Below are positions 8,218-19,372 of a stretch of 64,000 bases of DNA, one piece after another. Below the pieces are notes generated by a model. It made no database searches, was not told where the DNA came from, and worked only from the letters and a program-made list of their open reading frames with translations. The DNA lies in contig NZ_JAOWPS010000001.1 in NCBI RefSeq assembly GCF_025753795.1, forward strand, positions 1,178,001 through 1,242,000. Direction: 5' to 3'. The stretch is from Mesorhizobium sp. YC-39 (lineage in GTDB: Bacteria; Pseudomonadota; Alphaproteobacteria; Rhizobiales; Rhizobiaceae). Position 1 is the first letter of the stretch. The number at the start of each line of letters is the position of its first letter. Both the position numbers and the translations under genes were made by a program.

Positions 8218-9590
8218 TAGCTCCCATCGACCGCTGCCCGCCAGGAGCGAACATAGTCGATCCAAGCCGGGTCGTCAGGCGGTCCGGTCCTTTCGCCTTT
8301 GCTCCCGACCACGCCATGGTCCGACGCCAGCAAGGCGGCGCCGATGCTGGTGCCGGTTGCGGCTTCGGACGCAATGACGATGCGTGCCGTGGCGGCCGCC
8401 AGCATCCGGGTAAAAAGCCTGTTGCGGGCAAAGGGGCCTTCGACTGTCGTCGGCCCGTTGGCGCCGATCAGCTCGAGGCAGGTCGCGGTCATCAGCGCCA
8501 GATAGAACGAGATGGCGACGAAGCGCTGAGCGCTGGTCATGTCTTCGGCATCGAGCCATTGGGCGGCATGGCGCGGATAGGGCCCCGAGCCCTGCTGGGT
8601 CGACGGCAGCAGCAACGTCTTCCGCGCCAGCATGGCGGCGACATCGGCATCGCTCCAGTCCTGCGGCTTGCCGTCGGTCAGTAGGGAAAACTCGCGCCCG
8701 CCCATGAAGCGGGCCGAAGGCACCGGATCGCCAAGCGCATTGACATTGACCAGCGTGTCGCGCGCCGCATCGAGCACGACCTTGGTACCGCCGACCGCCA
8801 TCGACACAACCCAGGTCCCCGTCGAGACGACCGAGAAGGGCGGTTGGTCGGCGATGAGATGCGGCAGCAGCGAGGCGTTGGAATCGTGCAGGCCGCAAAA
8901 TACCGGCGTTTGCGGATCGAGCCCGGTCTGTTGCGCAAGGGCAGGCAGGATCGGGCCGAGCCGGTCCTTCGCCGGTCGCACCGGCGCCATCAGCCGACGC
9001 CAGTCCATCTTGTCGACCAGTGACGAAAAGTCGGCTTGCCATGGGTTCCACAGATCGGTGTGGCAGCCGAGCGAGGTCACCTCATTGGCGGCGACACCGG
9101 TCAGCCGCAAGGCCCAGTATTGCGGGTACATAAGGATCGCGGCTGTCCGGGCGAATTCGGCCGGGAACAGCTTTTGCTGCCAGAAAAGCTGCGCGCCTAT
9201 GTTGAGGCCGGCCGGCAGGCGCGGCGTTCCCGTTTCGGCAAAAGGCGGACGCATCGCATCATAATCTTGGGCGAGTGTGTCAGGCCCGGCGAATTCATAG
9301 TCGAGCACTGGCAGCGCCAGGCCGCCCTCGGCGTCGACCAGCACCCCCGTCGCCCCATGGGTGGTGATCGATATGGCGTTGATGCGCTGCTCACGATGGA
9401 TCGCGGCGAGGCTGTCCAGGATGAAAGCCCACAGGGCCTCGACATCATGATGCGGGTAGGGACCATCGGCGGAAGCAACATTGGCCACACGGCGCAGCGT
9501 CACTTCGCTTGATGTGGCGAGATCGACCAGCGCCACCTTGGCGTTGGTCTTGCCGATATCGATGACGGCGATGTGGCGAAGAGCAGTCAT
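8214..9590 (-). CDS. rhaK: Rhamnose kinase RhaK (FGGY family)
   Basis: A 458-residue sugar kinase of the FGGY family. The N-terminal [15 protein letters not shown] is the first phosphate-binding loop and [11 protein letters not shown] the second. As the last gene of rhaRSTPQUK it matches R. leguminosarum RhaK, which phosphorylates the ketose and, by genetic work in that species, is also needed for rhamnose transport. The ATG at 9590 lies inside the end of rhaU (4-base overlap), indicating coupled translation. Its stop overlaps the stop of the convergent racemase gene. Gene identity rests on family plus exact gene order. Confidence 0.9.
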   Translation of the reverse strand: MTALRHIAVIDIGKTNAKVALVDLATSSEVTLRRVANVASADGPYPHHDVEALWAFILDSLAAIHREQRINAISITTHGATGVLVDAEGGLALPVLDYEFAGPDTLAQDYDAMRPPFAETGTPRLPAGLNIGAQLFWQQKLFPAEFARTAAILMYPQYWALRLTGVAANEVTSLGCHTDLWNPWQADFSSLVDKMDWRRLMAPVRPAKDRLGPILPALAQQTGLDPQTPVFCGLHDSNASLLPHLIADQPPFSVVSTGTWVVSMAVGGTKVVLDAARDTLVNVNALGDPVPSARFMGGREFSLLTDGKPQDWSDADVAAMLARKTLLLPSTQQGSGPYPRHAAQWLDAEDMTSAQRFVAISFYLALMTATCLELIGANGPTTVEGPFARNRLFTRMLAAATARIVIASEAATGTSIGAALLASDHGVVGSKGERTGPPDDPAWIDYVRSWRAAVDGSY

Positions 9591-9904
9591 TCCATATGGA
9601 ACATGGTTTCCAGCGGCACCGCCACCGGCTCGTTGTCGGCCCTGGTTTCCATGACATCGGCCATATGCGCCCACCAGCGCTGCATTACCGGATGCTTCGG
9701 CAGATCGTCCATGCCGTGGTCATCGCGCCGCCACAACACGCCGAACAAGGTGTTTGTATCTTCGTCGAGATGGATCGAATAGTCGGAAATGCCGGCCTGT
9801 TTGAGCAGTTCGATCAGCGACGGCCAGATCTCGTCGTGACGCTTCTTGTACTCGGCCTTCATGCCGGGTTTGAGCTTCATCTTGAACGCGTATTTCTCAG
9901 GCAT
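9587..9904 (-). CDS. rhaU: L-rhamnose mutarotase RhaU
   Basis: A 105-residue protein with the mutarotase pattern: [22 protein letters not shown] near the N-terminus in broken form (FKMKL, then [10 protein letters not shown]), [18 protein letters not shown], and [12 protein letters not shown] with the active-site tryptophans and histidine. It interconverts alpha and beta anomers of L-rhamnose, so that the imported sugar meets the anomer preference of the isomerase. The start ATG (9904) overlaps the stop of rhaQ and its end overlaps the start of rhaK, so the three are translated together. Confidence 0.93.
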   Translation of the reverse strand: MPEKYAFKMKLKPGMKAEYKKRHDEIWPSLIELLKQAGISDYSIHLDEDTNTLFGVLWRRDDHGMDDLPKHPVMQRWWAHMADVMETRADNEPVAVPLETMFHME

Positions 9905-10899
9905 CAGCGTCCCCCGCGCAGCCGCCGCCAGAGGATCGGCAACGCGATGACGATGATCAGCAGTAGGCCGATGAAGATCGACATGACGATGCCGGGCACG
10001 TTGAGCAGCCCCAGGCCAAAAGTGACCAGCCCCATGATGAAGGCGGCAAGCACGACGCCGAGGATGCTGCCGGCGCCGCCCAGAATGCTGACGCCGCCGA
10101 GCACCACCATGGTGATGGCTTCCAGCTCGTAGCCTTGCGCGATCGAAGGGCGTGTCGAGCCGAGCCGCGAGGTGATCAGCACCGAGGCGATGCCCGACAT
10201 CAGCCCGGTCAGGCAAAACAGGATGAACTTGATGCGGTCGACGCGCACACCGGAGAATTGCGCCGCGATAGGGTTGTTGCCGATGGCAAAGACACGGCGG
10301 CCAAAGCTCGTCCGGTGCAGCACGAACCAGTAGATGATGGCCGCGACAAGGAACAGCACCAGTTCGAACGACACCACCCACCAGACATAGCCCTGGCCGA
10401 AAAAGGCGAAGCTAGCGGGATAGCCCTTGTAGGCCTGGTCACCGAGGATGATGAAGGCAATGCCGCGAAACAGGCTCATCGTGCCGATGGTGACGACGAT
10501 GGATGGAAGTCCCAGCCGTGTCACCAGCAGGCCGTTGAAGGCGCCGCAGCCGAGCCCGACGAGGATGCCGATCGCCACCAGCACCGGGGTGCCTGCGCCG
10601 GCCTGCACCGCCATGCCCATCATGGTCGACGCCAGCGCGATAATGGCTGCCACCGACAGGTCGATCTCGCCGGAAATGATCAGCAGCGCCATGGCGAAAG
10701 CGATCAGCGCCTTTTCCGTGAAGTTGAAGGTCAGGTCCGACAGCGACCATGGGTCGAGGAAATAGGGCGAGGCGAAGCTGTTGACCGCGAAGATCGCCAC
10801 CGCGACCACGACCAGCAGCGCCTCCCAGGAAAAGATCGCTGAAGAGAGCGGCTTGTCCAGCCGGTCCGGTATGTGGCGCGGGGCAGGGGTATCGGTCAT
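9904..10899 (-). CDS. rhaQ: Rhamnose ABC transporter permease RhaQ
   Basis: A 331-residue inner-membrane permease of the CUT2 (RbsC/AraH) family with about nine or ten hydrophobic helices. The family signature is visible as [16 protein letters not shown] and [17 protein letters not shown]. It pairs with the neighbouring permease and the double ATPase to import L-rhamnose delivered by RhaS. The start overlaps the stop of the upstream permease gene (ATGA type), and its own stop overlaps the start of rhaU. The name RhaQ rather than RhaP follows the published R. leguminosarum order S-T-P-Q. Confidence 0.92.
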   Translation of the reverse strand: MTDTPAPRHIPDRLDKPLSSAIFSWEALLVVVAVAIFAVNSFASPYFLDPWSLSDLTFNFTEKALIAFAMALLIISGEIDLSVAAIIALASTMMGMAVQAGAGTPVLVAIGILVGLGCGAFNGLLVTRLGLPSIVVTIGTMSLFRGIAFIILGDQAYKGYPASFAFFGQGYVWWVVSFELVLFLVAAIIYWFVLHRTSFGRRVFAIGNNPIAAQFSGVRVDRIKFILFCLTGLMSGIASVLITSRLGSTRPSIAQGYELEAITMVVLGGVSILGGAGSILGVVLAAFIMGLVTFGLGLLNVPGIVMSIFIGLLLIIVIALPILWRRLRGGR

Positions 10900-11869
10900 G
10901 CCGCTTCCGCCTTCTTCAGGATGATGCGGCCCTGCCGGCGTTCGCCGCGCGCGTTGAGCACCACTGCCAGGATGATGGCGCTGCCCGAGATCGCCATCTG
11001 CCAGAAGGGCGAGATGTTGATGACCGGCAGCGCGTTGGAGATGATGCCGAGGAACAGAGCGCCGAGCACCGCGCCGCCGACCGAGCCGATGCCGCCGGCG
11101 ATCGAGATGCCGCCGATGACGCAGGCGGCGATGATGTTGAGCTCATAGCCGTTGGCGACCTCGACGGAGGCGATGACGTAGCGCGAGATCCAGAGATAGC
11201 CGGCGAGCCCGCCGATCATGCCTGAAATGCAGAAGACGATGAATTTTGTCCGGCCGACATCGATGCCGGCATAGACCGACGCGGTCGGGTTGACGCCGAT
11301 GGCGTAGATCGAGCGGCCCAGCGCCGTGCGCGTCATCAACAGGAAGAACAGCGCGATGACCAGCAGCGCGATCCATGACAGGACCGGAATGCCGAGGAAC
11401 GCCGCGCGCTGCAGGCCGATAAAGGCGGGGCTCATCTGGTCCGCATTGACCCAGGCGCCGCCGGAGATGACGAAGGTAGCGCCCCGGTAGATGGTGAGCG
11501 TGCCCAGCGTCACCACGATCGAGGGGATGTTCAGCCGCCACACCAAAAACCCGTTGATGGCGCCGAGCACCAGCCCGACGAGCAGCGCCACGACGATCAG
11601 CAGCGGGATGGGGATGGCCGGGTACGCGGCATTCAGCATCGCCACCACCATGCCGGTGAAGCAGAGGTTGGATGCCATCGACAGATCGATGGAGCGAGTC
11701 AGGATCACCACCATCTGCCCCAGCGCCAGGATCATCAGGATCGAGGTGTCGTTGAACACCTGACGCAGATTGGCCGGATCGGCAAAACCCGGGAAGCGCA
11801 TCGAGATCAGCCCGATCAGCACGGCGATTGCCGCCAGCAGCCAGATCTCGCGATATCTGAGCAAATTCT

Positions 11870-11873
<4 letters not shown>
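10896..11873 (-). CDS. rhaP: Rhamnose ABC transporter permease RhaP
   Basis: A 325-residue CUT2-type permease, paralogous to the next gene. It shows RSIDLSMASNLCFTGM, NIPSIVVTLGTLTIYRG and CVIGGISIAGGIGSVGGAVLG, the conserved cytoplasmic and membrane segments of sugar permeases in this family. About ten transmembrane segments are predicted by eye. The start codon overlaps the rhaT stop by four bases, and its end overlaps the rhaQ start, so the transporter subunits are made stoichiometrically. Role: membrane channel for L-rhamnose. Confidence 0.92.
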
Positions 11874-13411
<1,538 letters not shown>

Positions 13412-13449
13412 ATCCGTATCAAGCCCTGAAACAAGGTCGGTTTAAAGCC

Positions 13450-13473
13450 GCGGCGGGATTTTGCTCCCGCCGC
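13450..13473 (-). terminator. Hairpin between rhaS and rhaT (partial terminator or mRNA stabiliser)
   Basis: A perfect 9-bp stem, GCGGCGGGA (13450-13458) and TCCCGCCGC (13465-13473), with a six-base loop, lies just after the rhaS stop. There is no T-run. In sugar importers such a hairpin after the binding-protein gene commonly protects the upstream mRNA and reduces read-through, giving excess binding protein. Confidence 0.65.
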
Positions 13474-13495
13474 GCCAGGTCAAAGAGCGCCAGGA

Positions 13496-14491
13496 TCAAT
13501 AGATCTTGGAGAACTTTTCGATGTTGGTCTTGTCGAACTGGAAGGGCGGAGCCATCGCAGCCGAATTGGTGTCGTCGAGCGTCACCTTGCCGACGCGGCC
13601 GATCGACAGCGTCGCACCCGGTTTGGCTTCTTCCTTCTTCACCGCCAGGTCATGGGCGAGGTAGACGGCCGAATAGCCGAGGTCGATCGGGTTCCACAGT
13701 GCTACCGCCTGGCTGGCGCCATTGTCGATGAACTTCTTGAACTCCGACGGCAGCGCCAGGCCGGTGACATTGACCTTGCCGATCAGGTTCTCGTCGGTCA
13801 CCACCTGGGCGGCGGCAACGACGCCGACCGTGGTCGGCGCGATGATCGCCTTGAGGTTCGGGTAGGACTTCAACAAACCCTTGGCTTCGTCCGTGCTCTT
13901 GGCTGAATCGTCATCGCCATAGACGGTGGCGACGAGGTTGATCTTGGGGAACTTCTCCGGCAGCACCTTCTTGGCCGCTTCGATCCAGGCATTCTGGTTG
14001 GTCGCGGTGGACGACGCCGACAGGATGGCGACGTCGCCGCCTTCCGGCAGGTAGTCAGCGGCGAGCTTGATGATGGTCTCGCCGATCAGGCCGGTGTCGG
14101 ACGGGTTGAGGTGAAGCTGGCGCCCTTCCGGCGCGACGCCCGAATCCCACGAGATGACGGTGATGCCGCGTTCCATCGCCTTCTTCAGCGCCGGCACCAG
14201 TGCATCGGCGTCATTGGCCGAAATGGCGATGGCGTTGACCTTCTGGGCGATCAGCGAATTGACCACTTCGATCTGCGCTTCGGCGGTCGCCTTGGTTGGG
14301 CCGGTGTAGATGATCTCGACATCGCCGAGTTCCTTGGCCGCTTCTTCGGCGCCCTTGTTGGCGGCGTCGAAGAAGCCGTTGCCGAGCGACTTTACCACCA
14401 GCGCGATCTTGACGTTCTCGGCATAGGCGGCATTCACAAACATGGCGGCCGAAAATGCCGCCGTAACCATCAGTTTCCTAAGAAAGCTCAT
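13496..14491 (-). CDS. rhaS: Rhamnose-binding periplasmic protein RhaS
   Basis: A 331-residue type I periplasmic binding protein (Peripla_BP_4, RbsB-like). A Sec signal peptide covers about residues 1-24, with cleavage after AYA before ENVKIALVVKSLGNGF. Later segments include AIAISANDADALVPAL and VISWDSGV, typical for ribose/rhamnose-binding proteins. It captures L-rhamnose in the periplasm and delivers it to RhaPQ. It is the first transporter gene after rhaR and is followed by a hairpin. The start at 14491 has GGGAGG about 5 bases upstream. Confidence 0.93.
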   Translation of the reverse strand: MSFLRKLMVTAAFSAAMFVNAAYAENVKIALVVKSLGNGFFDAANKGAEEAAKELGDVEIIYTGPTKATAEAQIEVVNSLIAQKVNAIAISANDADALVPALKKAMERGITVISWDSGVAPEGRQLHLNPSDTGLIGETIIKLAADYLPEGGDVAILSASSTATNQNAWIEAAKKVLPEKFPKINLVATVYGDDDSAKSTDEAKGLLKSYPNLKAIIAPTTVGVVAAAQVVTDENLIGKVNVTGLALPSEFKKFIDNGASQAVALWNPIDLGYSAVYLAHDLAVKKEEAKPGATLSIGRVGKVTLDDTNSAAMAPPFQFDKTNIEKFSKIY

Positions 14492-14546
14492 CGAATATCC
14501 TCCCTTGAGCGTTGCATTCCATCGCCGCTGCGGGCGTGAGGGTGTC

Positions 14547-15350
14547 TCAGGCCTGCAGTGAAGATTCTTCCTTCGCGGTCTTGCCGGCGACGATCAACGC
14601 CACCCCGGCGGTCTCCAGCATCTTGGCTTCGCGATCCTCGATGCCGTCGTCGGTGATGACGGTGGCGATGCGCGACAGACCACACAGGATCAGGCTGGAG
14701 CGTTTGCGGAACTTCGAGGAATCGACCAGCACCACCAGTTCGTCGGCCTGATCGATCAGCTTCTGTTCGGCCTGGATCAGCAGCGGGTCGCCTTCCATCA
14801 GGCCGAGCGGCCCCAGACCTTGCGCGCCCATGAACATGCGGCGCGCATAGAAATTGCGCGTCACGTCATTGTCGAAGGGCGACAGGATGATGTTCTGCTC
14901 GCGGTAAATGGTGCCCCCCGACAGCATCACCGTGTTCTTCGAATGCTTGAGCAGATGTTCGGCGATCGGGAAGGAATTGGTGAAGATAGGCATGCGACGG
15001 CCCGTCAGGAAATGCACCATCTGGAAGGTCGTGGTGCCGCCATTGATGATGATCGGCTCGCCGTCCTTGCACAGTTCCACCGCTTCGCGTGCGATCGCCC
15101 GCTTCTGCGAAGCATTGAGCGTTTCGTTGACGGAGAAGGGCCTGCCGGCAAGGCCAATGAACTGCGGCGGCGCGATTGCTTCGGCGCCGCCACGCACCCG
15201 GCGCAGCCGCTTTTGCACATGAAGTGCGGCGATATCGCGCCGGATCGTCGCCTCGGAGGAGTCCGTCAGGTTGACCATCTCCTGCACCGTCACCACAGGC
15301 TTTTCCTGGACGGCGGACAGAATGATCCTGTGGCGCTCTTTTTCGTGCAT
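14547..15350 (-). CDS. rhaR: DeoR-family repressor of the rhamnose locus, RhaR
   Basis: A 267-residue DeoR-type regulator. Residues about 5-60 form the winged helix-turn-helix (ILSAVQEKPVVTVQEM, then SEATIRRDIAALH), and the C-terminal half is the sugar-phosphate sensing DeoRC domain (NGGTTTFQMVHFL). The ATG at 15350 was chosen over 15371 because AGGGAGGAACC sits directly upstream. In R. leguminosarum RhaR is described as a negative regulator of both rha transcripts. Two matching inverted sites lie in the divergent gap upstream, which suggests autoregulation together with control of rhaDI. Confidence 0.92.
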   Translation of the reverse strand: MHEKERHRIILSAVQEKPVVTVQEMVNLTDSSEATIRRDIAALHVQKRLRRVRGGAEAIAPPQFIGLAGRPFSVNETLNASQKRAIAREAVELCKDGEPIIINGGTTTFQMVHFLTGRRMPIFTNSFPIAEHLLKHSKNTVMLSGGTIYREQNIILSPFDNDVTRNFYARRMFMGAQGLGPLGLMEGDPLLIQAEQKLIDQADELVVLVDSSKFRKRSSLILCGLSRIATVITDDGIEDREAKMLETAGVALIVAGKTAKEESSLQA

Positions 15351-15392
15351 GGTTCCTCCCTGCCTGATCATCTAGGCACCCAAAACGCGCAG

Positions 15393-15465
15393 TGTCAATC
15401 ATTTCCGATCAGGTAATTTCATTGTGCAGTGCAATATGATCGATATTGATCGTTTGTGATTGACA
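15393..15465. promoter_or_regulatory. Paired inverted operator sites between rhaR and rhaD (putative RhaR sites)
   Basis: TGTCAATCATTTCCGATCA at 15393-15411 is repeated in inverted orientation as TGATCGTTTGTGATTGACA at 15447-15465. Reading both in the same direction gives TGTCAATCA-N4-CGATCA, with 15 of 19 positions identical. A further TGATCG at 15437 lies exactly 10 bases before the one at 15447. Two distant inverted sites in a divergent control region fit a DeoR-type regulator that can bridge them. Assignment to RhaR is inference from position. Confidence 0.65.
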
Positions 15466-15559
15466 AGCCAGGTGCTTCCGTGGACATTCGTCTACAACTG
15501 ACCCGCTATGCGGTGGCAATCGACCGCATCATTTGCGCGTCTCACGGGAGGATATTCAA

Positions 15560-17662
15560 ATGCTCGACAAGCGCTCCGGCTCGCGCCTCGCCAATCTTTG
15601 GGATGATGCGAAAGCCTTGGGGATGAGCGACCCGGAGCTTCTCGTCTATCGCTCGAACGTGCTCGGCTCAGACAAGCGCGTCACCAATTATGGCGGCGGC
15701 AACACCTCCTCCAAGATTTGGCAAAAGGATCCGCTGACCGGCGAGAGCGTGGAAGTGCTGTGGGTCAAGGGCTCGGGCGGCGACAGCGCCTCGATTAAAA
15801 CAGACGGTTTCGCCACGCTCTACATGGACAAATTGCGGGCGCTGAAAGGTCTTTATCGCGGCCTTGACCATGAGGACGAGATGGTCGGCTATCTGCCCCA
15901 CTGCACCTTCAACCTCAATCCGCGCGCGGCTTCGATCGACACGCCGCTGCACGCTTTCGTGCCAAAGCCTTGCGTCGACCATATGCATCCCGACGCCATT
16001 ATCGCCATTGCCGCGGCCAAGGATTCGCAGGCGCTGACCAGGGAGATCTTCGGCGACGCCATCGGCTGGCTGCCGTGGAAGCGGCCTGGCTTCGAGCTCG
16101 GCCTGTGGCTGGAGAAATTCTGCCTCGAAAACCCCGAGGCCAAGGGGGTCGTGCTGGCAAGCCACGGCCTGTTCACCTGGGGCGACACCCCGAAGGAATG
16201 CTACGAAACGACGATCTCGGTGATCAACCAGGCGATTGCGTGGTTCGAGCGCCGGTCCGAAGGCGTGGCGATCTTCGGCGGCGAAGTCGTCAAGTCGCTC
16301 GATGCCACGGCGCGTCGCACTGTCGCCGCAAAGCTGATGCCGAGGATCCGCGGTTTGATCTCGGAAAAGAGCCACAAGCTCGGTCACTTCGACGATTCAC
16401 CCGCCGTGCTCGAATTCGTCAATTCCAGGGATCTGCGGCCGCTGGCAGCGCTTGGCACCTCCTGTCCGGATCATTTCCTGCGCACCAAGATCCGGCCGCT
16501 GGTCATCGAGTTCGATCCGGCCAATCCGGATGTCGATGCCGTCATCGTGCGTCTTGCCGATGATGTGGCCGCCTATCGCGTCGGCTACCAGGCCTATTAC
16601 GACAAGTGCAAGCATGCGGATTCGCCCCCCGTGCGCGATCCCAATGCGGTGGTCTATCTGATGCCCGGCGTCGGCATGTTCACCTTCGCCGGCGACAAGG
16701 CGACGGCGCGCATCTCAGGCGAGTTCTACGTCAACGCCATTAATGTCATGCGCGGCGCCTCGACGGTGTCTTCCTATGTCGGCCTGCCCGATCAGGAGGC
16801 TTTCGACATCGAATACTGGCTGCTCGAGGAAGCAAAGCTGCAGCGCCTGCCGAAACCGAAGGCGCTGGCCGGTCAGATCGCACTGGTCACCGGCGGCGCT
16901 GGCGGCATCGGCCGGGCGACAGCCAACCGGCTGCTGCGCGAGGGCGCATGCGTGGTGCTGGCCGATATCGACGAGACCGCGCTCGCCAGCGCCAATGACG
17001 AGCTGGCCAAGGCCTATGGCAAGGATTTCGTCCGGCCGGTGCTGATCAACGTCACCTCGGAGGAGCAGGTGATCTCGGGCTTTGCCGAAACCTCGGTCGA
17101 GTTCGGCGGCATCGACATTCTGGTCTCCAATGCCGGCCTGGCGTCCGCGGCGCCGATCGAGGAGACGACGCTGGCGCTGTGGAACAAGAACATGGACATC
17201 TTGTCGACCGGCTATTTCCTGGTGTCGCGCGAAGCCTTCCGGCTGTTCCGCGCCCAGAACATCGGCGGCAATGTCGTCTTCGTCGCCTCCAAGAACGGTC
17301 TCGCCGCGTCACCCAATGCGGCGGCCTATTGCACGGCCAAGGCGGCCGAGATCCATCTCGCCCGCTGCCTGGCGCTGGAAGGCGCGGAAGCGCAGATCAG
17401 AGTCAATGTCGTCAATCCCGACGCAGTGCTGCGCGGATCGAAGATCTGGACGGGCGAGTGGAAAGAACAGCGCGCCGCCGCCTACAAGATGTCGACCGAC
17501 GACCTGGAGGAACACTACCGTTCGCGTTCTATGCTGAAGCGCTCGGTGTTCCCCGAGGACATCGCCGAGGCGATCTATTTCTTCGCCTCCGACATGTCGG
17601 CCAAGTCGACCGGCAACATCATCAATGTCGACGCCGGCAACGCCCAGAGCTTTACGCGATGA
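15560..17662 (+). CDS. rhaD: Bifunctional rhamnulose-phosphate aldolase / short-chain alcohol dehydrogenase RhaD
   Basis: A 700-residue fusion. Residues about 1-430 are a class II (zinc) aldolase with the metal-binding HMHPD at 141-145 and the conserved TNYGGGNTSSK near 44-54. Residues about 440-700 are a short-chain dehydrogenase with VTGGAGGIGRA near 443-453 and the catalytic YCTAK near 590. The aldolase splits rhamnulose-1-phosphate to dihydroxyacetone phosphate and L-lactaldehyde; the dehydrogenase oxidises the lactaldehyde. The ATG at 15560 has GGGAGGA 9 bases upstream. It is divergent from rhaR and co-directional with rhaI. Confidence 0.93.
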   Translation: MLDKRSGSRLANLWDDAKALGMSDPELLVYRSNVLGSDKRVTNYGGGNTSSKIWQKDPLTGESVEVLWVKGSGGDSASIKTDGFATLYMDKLRALKGLYRGLDHEDEMVGYLPHCTFNLNPRAASIDTPLHAFVPKPCVDHMHPDAIIAIAAAKDSQALTREIFGDAIGWLPWKRPGFELGLWLEKFCLENPEAKGVVLASHGLFTWGDTPKECYETTISVINQAIAWFERRSEGVAIFGGEVVKSLDATARRTVAAKLMPRIRGLISEKSHKLGHFDDSPAVLEFVNSRDLRPLAALGTSCPDHFLRTKIRPLVIEFDPANPDVDAVIVRLADDVAAYRVGYQAYYDKCKHADSPPVRDPNAVVYLMPGVGMFTFAGDKATARISGEFYVNAINVMRGASTVSSYVGLPDQEAFDIEYWLLEEAKLQRLPKPKALAGQIALVTGGAGGIGRATANRLLREGACVVLADIDETALASANDELAKAYGKDFVRPVLINVTSEEQVISGFAETSVEFGGIDILVSNAGLASAAPIEETTLALWNKNMDILSTGYFLVSREAFRLFRAQNIGGNVVFVASKNGLAASPNAAAYCTAKAAEIHLARCLALEGAEAQIRVNVVNPDAVLRGSKIWTGEWKEQRAAAYKMSTDDLEEHYRSRSMLKRSVFPEDIAEAIYFFASDMSAKSTGNIINVDAGNAQSFTR

Positions 17663-17682
17663 GCTAGCTGCGGAGCGCTTCC

Positions 17683-17735
17683 CTTCTCCCCGTCACTGTA
17701 CGGGGAGAAGGTGGCCCGAAGGGCCGGATGAGGGG
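17683..17735. repeat. Palindromic intergenic repeat between rhaD and rhaI
   Basis: CTTCTCCCCGT (17683-17693) pairs perfectly with ACGGGGAGAAG (17700-17710), followed by GTGGCCCGAAGGGCC and GGATGAGGGG. I recall this type of element as widespread between genes in Mesorhizobium and Sinorhizobium; the copy number was not checked. Its hairpin inside the rhaDI unit may affect mRNA stability. A related but shorter hairpin occurs at 25273-25290. Confidence 0.75.
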
Positions 17736-17770
17736 CAGCGCTGACGGAACGCATTTGGGAGGAATAGCAC

Positions 17771-19063
17771 TTGTCCGAAACCATCATCTCCGCCGATGTC
17801 GTCGAGAAGAATAACGCGGCGCGCAAGGCCAACCTCGAGCGCGATTACGCCTCGCTCGGCGAGCGGCTCGACGGCCGCGGCATCGCCATCGATGCCATCC
17901 GCGACAAGGTCGAGAAATTCGCAGTCGCCATCCCTTCCTGGGGCGTCGGCACGGGCGGCACCCGCTTTGCCCGCTTTCCCGGCGCCGGCGAGCCGCGCGA
18001 CATCTTCGACAAGATCGAGGACTGCGCCGTTATCCAGCAATTGACGCGGGCGACCCCTACCGTCTCGCTGCACATTCCCTGGGACAAGGCCGACCCAAAC
18101 CGGTTGAAGCAGGCCGCATCGCGCTTCGGCCTCGGCTTCGACGCCATGAATTCCAACACCTTCTCCGACGCGAAAGACCAGACGCTTTCCTACAAATTCG
18201 GCTCGCTGTCGCATGCCGATGCCGCAACGCGCCGCCAGGCGGTCGAGCACAATCTCGAATGCATCGAGATCGGCAGGACGCTGGGCTCCAAGGCGCTGAC
18301 GGTGTGGATCGGCGACGGCTCGAACTTTCCCGGTCAGGTCAATTTCGCGAGAGCCTTCGAGCGCTATCTCGACGCCATGAGGGAAATCTATGCCGGTCTG
18401 CCGGAGGACTGGAAGCTGTTCACCGAGCACAAAATGTACGAGCCGGCCTTCTATTCGACGGTCGTGCAGGACTGGGGCACCAACTACATGATCGCTAGGG
18501 AATTAGGCGACAAGGCGTTCTGCCTGGTCGACCTTGGCCATCATGCGCCCAACGTCAACATCGAGATGATCGTGTCACGTCTGATCCAGTTCAAAAAACT
18601 TGGCGGCTTCCATTTCAACGATTCGAAATATGGCGACGACGATCTCGACGCCGGCTCGATCGATCCTTACCGGCTGTTCCTCGTCTTCAACGAATTGGTC
18701 GATGCCGAGCTTTCGGGTGCAAAGGGCTTCGATCCCGCGCACATGCTCGACCAGAGCCACAATGTCACCGATCCGATCGAAAGCCTGATGCTTTCGGCGG
18801 TCGAGGTGCAGCGCGCCTATGCGCAGGCGCTGCTGGTCGATCGCAAGGCGCTGGAAGGGTTCCAGGACGCCAACGACGCACTGATGGCGACGCAGACGCT
18901 GAAAGTGGCCTACCGCACCGATGTCGAGCCGATCCTTGCCATGGCGCGGCTGAAGACGGGCGGCGCCATCGATCCGGTCGCCGCCTATCGGGCCGCCGGC
19001 TATCGGGCCAAGGTCGCGGCCGAACGGCCGGCGGTTGCCGGCGGGAGCGGCGGGATTGTTTGA
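17771..19063 (+). CDS. rhaI: L-rhamnose isomerase, rhizobial type (RhaI)
   Basis: A 430-residue TIM-barrel sugar isomerase converting L-rhamnose to L-rhamnulose. Strand-end segments with metal-binding residues are visible: FTEHKMYEPAF, CLVDLGHHAPNVN and GGFHFNDSKYGDDDLDAG, where the Glu, Asp, His and Asp of the family metal site fall. This is the rhizobial and Pseudomonas type, not the E. coli RhaA type. The start is read as TTG at 17771, because GGGAGGA lies about 8 bases upstream and no ATG or GTG fits. It follows rhaD after 108 bases containing a palindromic repeat. Confidence 0.9.
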   Translation: MSETIISADVVEKNNAARKANLERDYASLGERLDGRGIAIDAIRDKVEKFAVAIPSWGVGTGGTRFARFPGAGEPRDIFDKIEDCAVIQQLTRATPTVSLHIPWDKADPNRLKQAASRFGLGFDAMNSNTFSDAKDQTLSYKFGSLSHADAATRRQAVEHNLECIEIGRTLGSKALTVWIGDGSNFPGQVNFARAFERYLDAMREIYAGLPEDWKLFTEHKMYEPAFYSTVVQDWGTNYMIARELGDKAFCLVDLGHHAPNVNIEMIVSRLIQFKKLGGFHFNDSKYGDDDLDAGSIDPYRLFLVFNELVDAELSGAKGFDPAHMLDQSHNVTDPIESLMLSAVEVQRAYAQALLVDRKALEGFQDANDALMATQTLKVAYRTDVEPILAMARLKTGGAIDPVAAYRAAGYRAKVAAERPAVAGGSGGIV

Positions 19064-19311
19064 TATCCAGATTTAGAGAAGGCTTCATGACCATCCGCTT
19101 CAAGGATGGGCGCTCGAGCCCCTTTACCGTGCAAAAAAGGCGGTGTCCGGCCCTAGTCACGTCAGGAGGTCACAGATGGCTCTCATTGCGCCGAAGCTCC
19201 TCTGGACAGTTGCCAAACGTGGGCGCAAGTTCTGTCAGGCCGATGGGTGATCAGCCTAAGGCGCGCCGCGTTTTAAAGGATTCATGCGCCGCGCTTTAAG
19301 TTCTAGTTTTC
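19064..19311. other. Non-coding stretch after rhaI with a 24-codon candidate ORF
   Basis: No recognisable gene. An AGGAGG-preceded ATG at 19176 opens a 24-codon frame ending TGA at 19250 (basic, MALIAPKLLW...), which could be a microprotein or chance. At 19261-19305 two GC-rich blocks and two TTTAAA-like blocks are arranged symmetrically and look like part of a dispersed palindromic element adjoining the repeat that follows. Confidence 0.35.
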
Positions 19312-19359
19312 ATGCATGTCGTTATCGCAAAACCGCTGCCACTTTTGCGCGACATGCAT
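19312..19359. repeat. Palindromic element in the leader of the phytochelatin-synthase-like gene
   Basis: ATGCATGTCG (19312-19321) is matched by CGACATGCAT (19350-19359), with an internal AAAACCG...CACTTTTG core. I recall this as a common intergenic repeat in Mesorhizobium, not verified by search. It ends two bases before the ribosome binding site of the next gene, so if transcribed it would form a hairpin next to the Shine-Dalgarno sequence. Confidence 0.7.
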
Positions 19360-19372
19360 TAGGAGCGCGACG

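Noticed and set aside
17694..17735. Strong hairpin after rhaD considered as a terminator
   Set aside because: It is a copy of a dispersed palindromic repeat and lies inside the rhaDI unit without a T-tract; it is annotated as a repeat.
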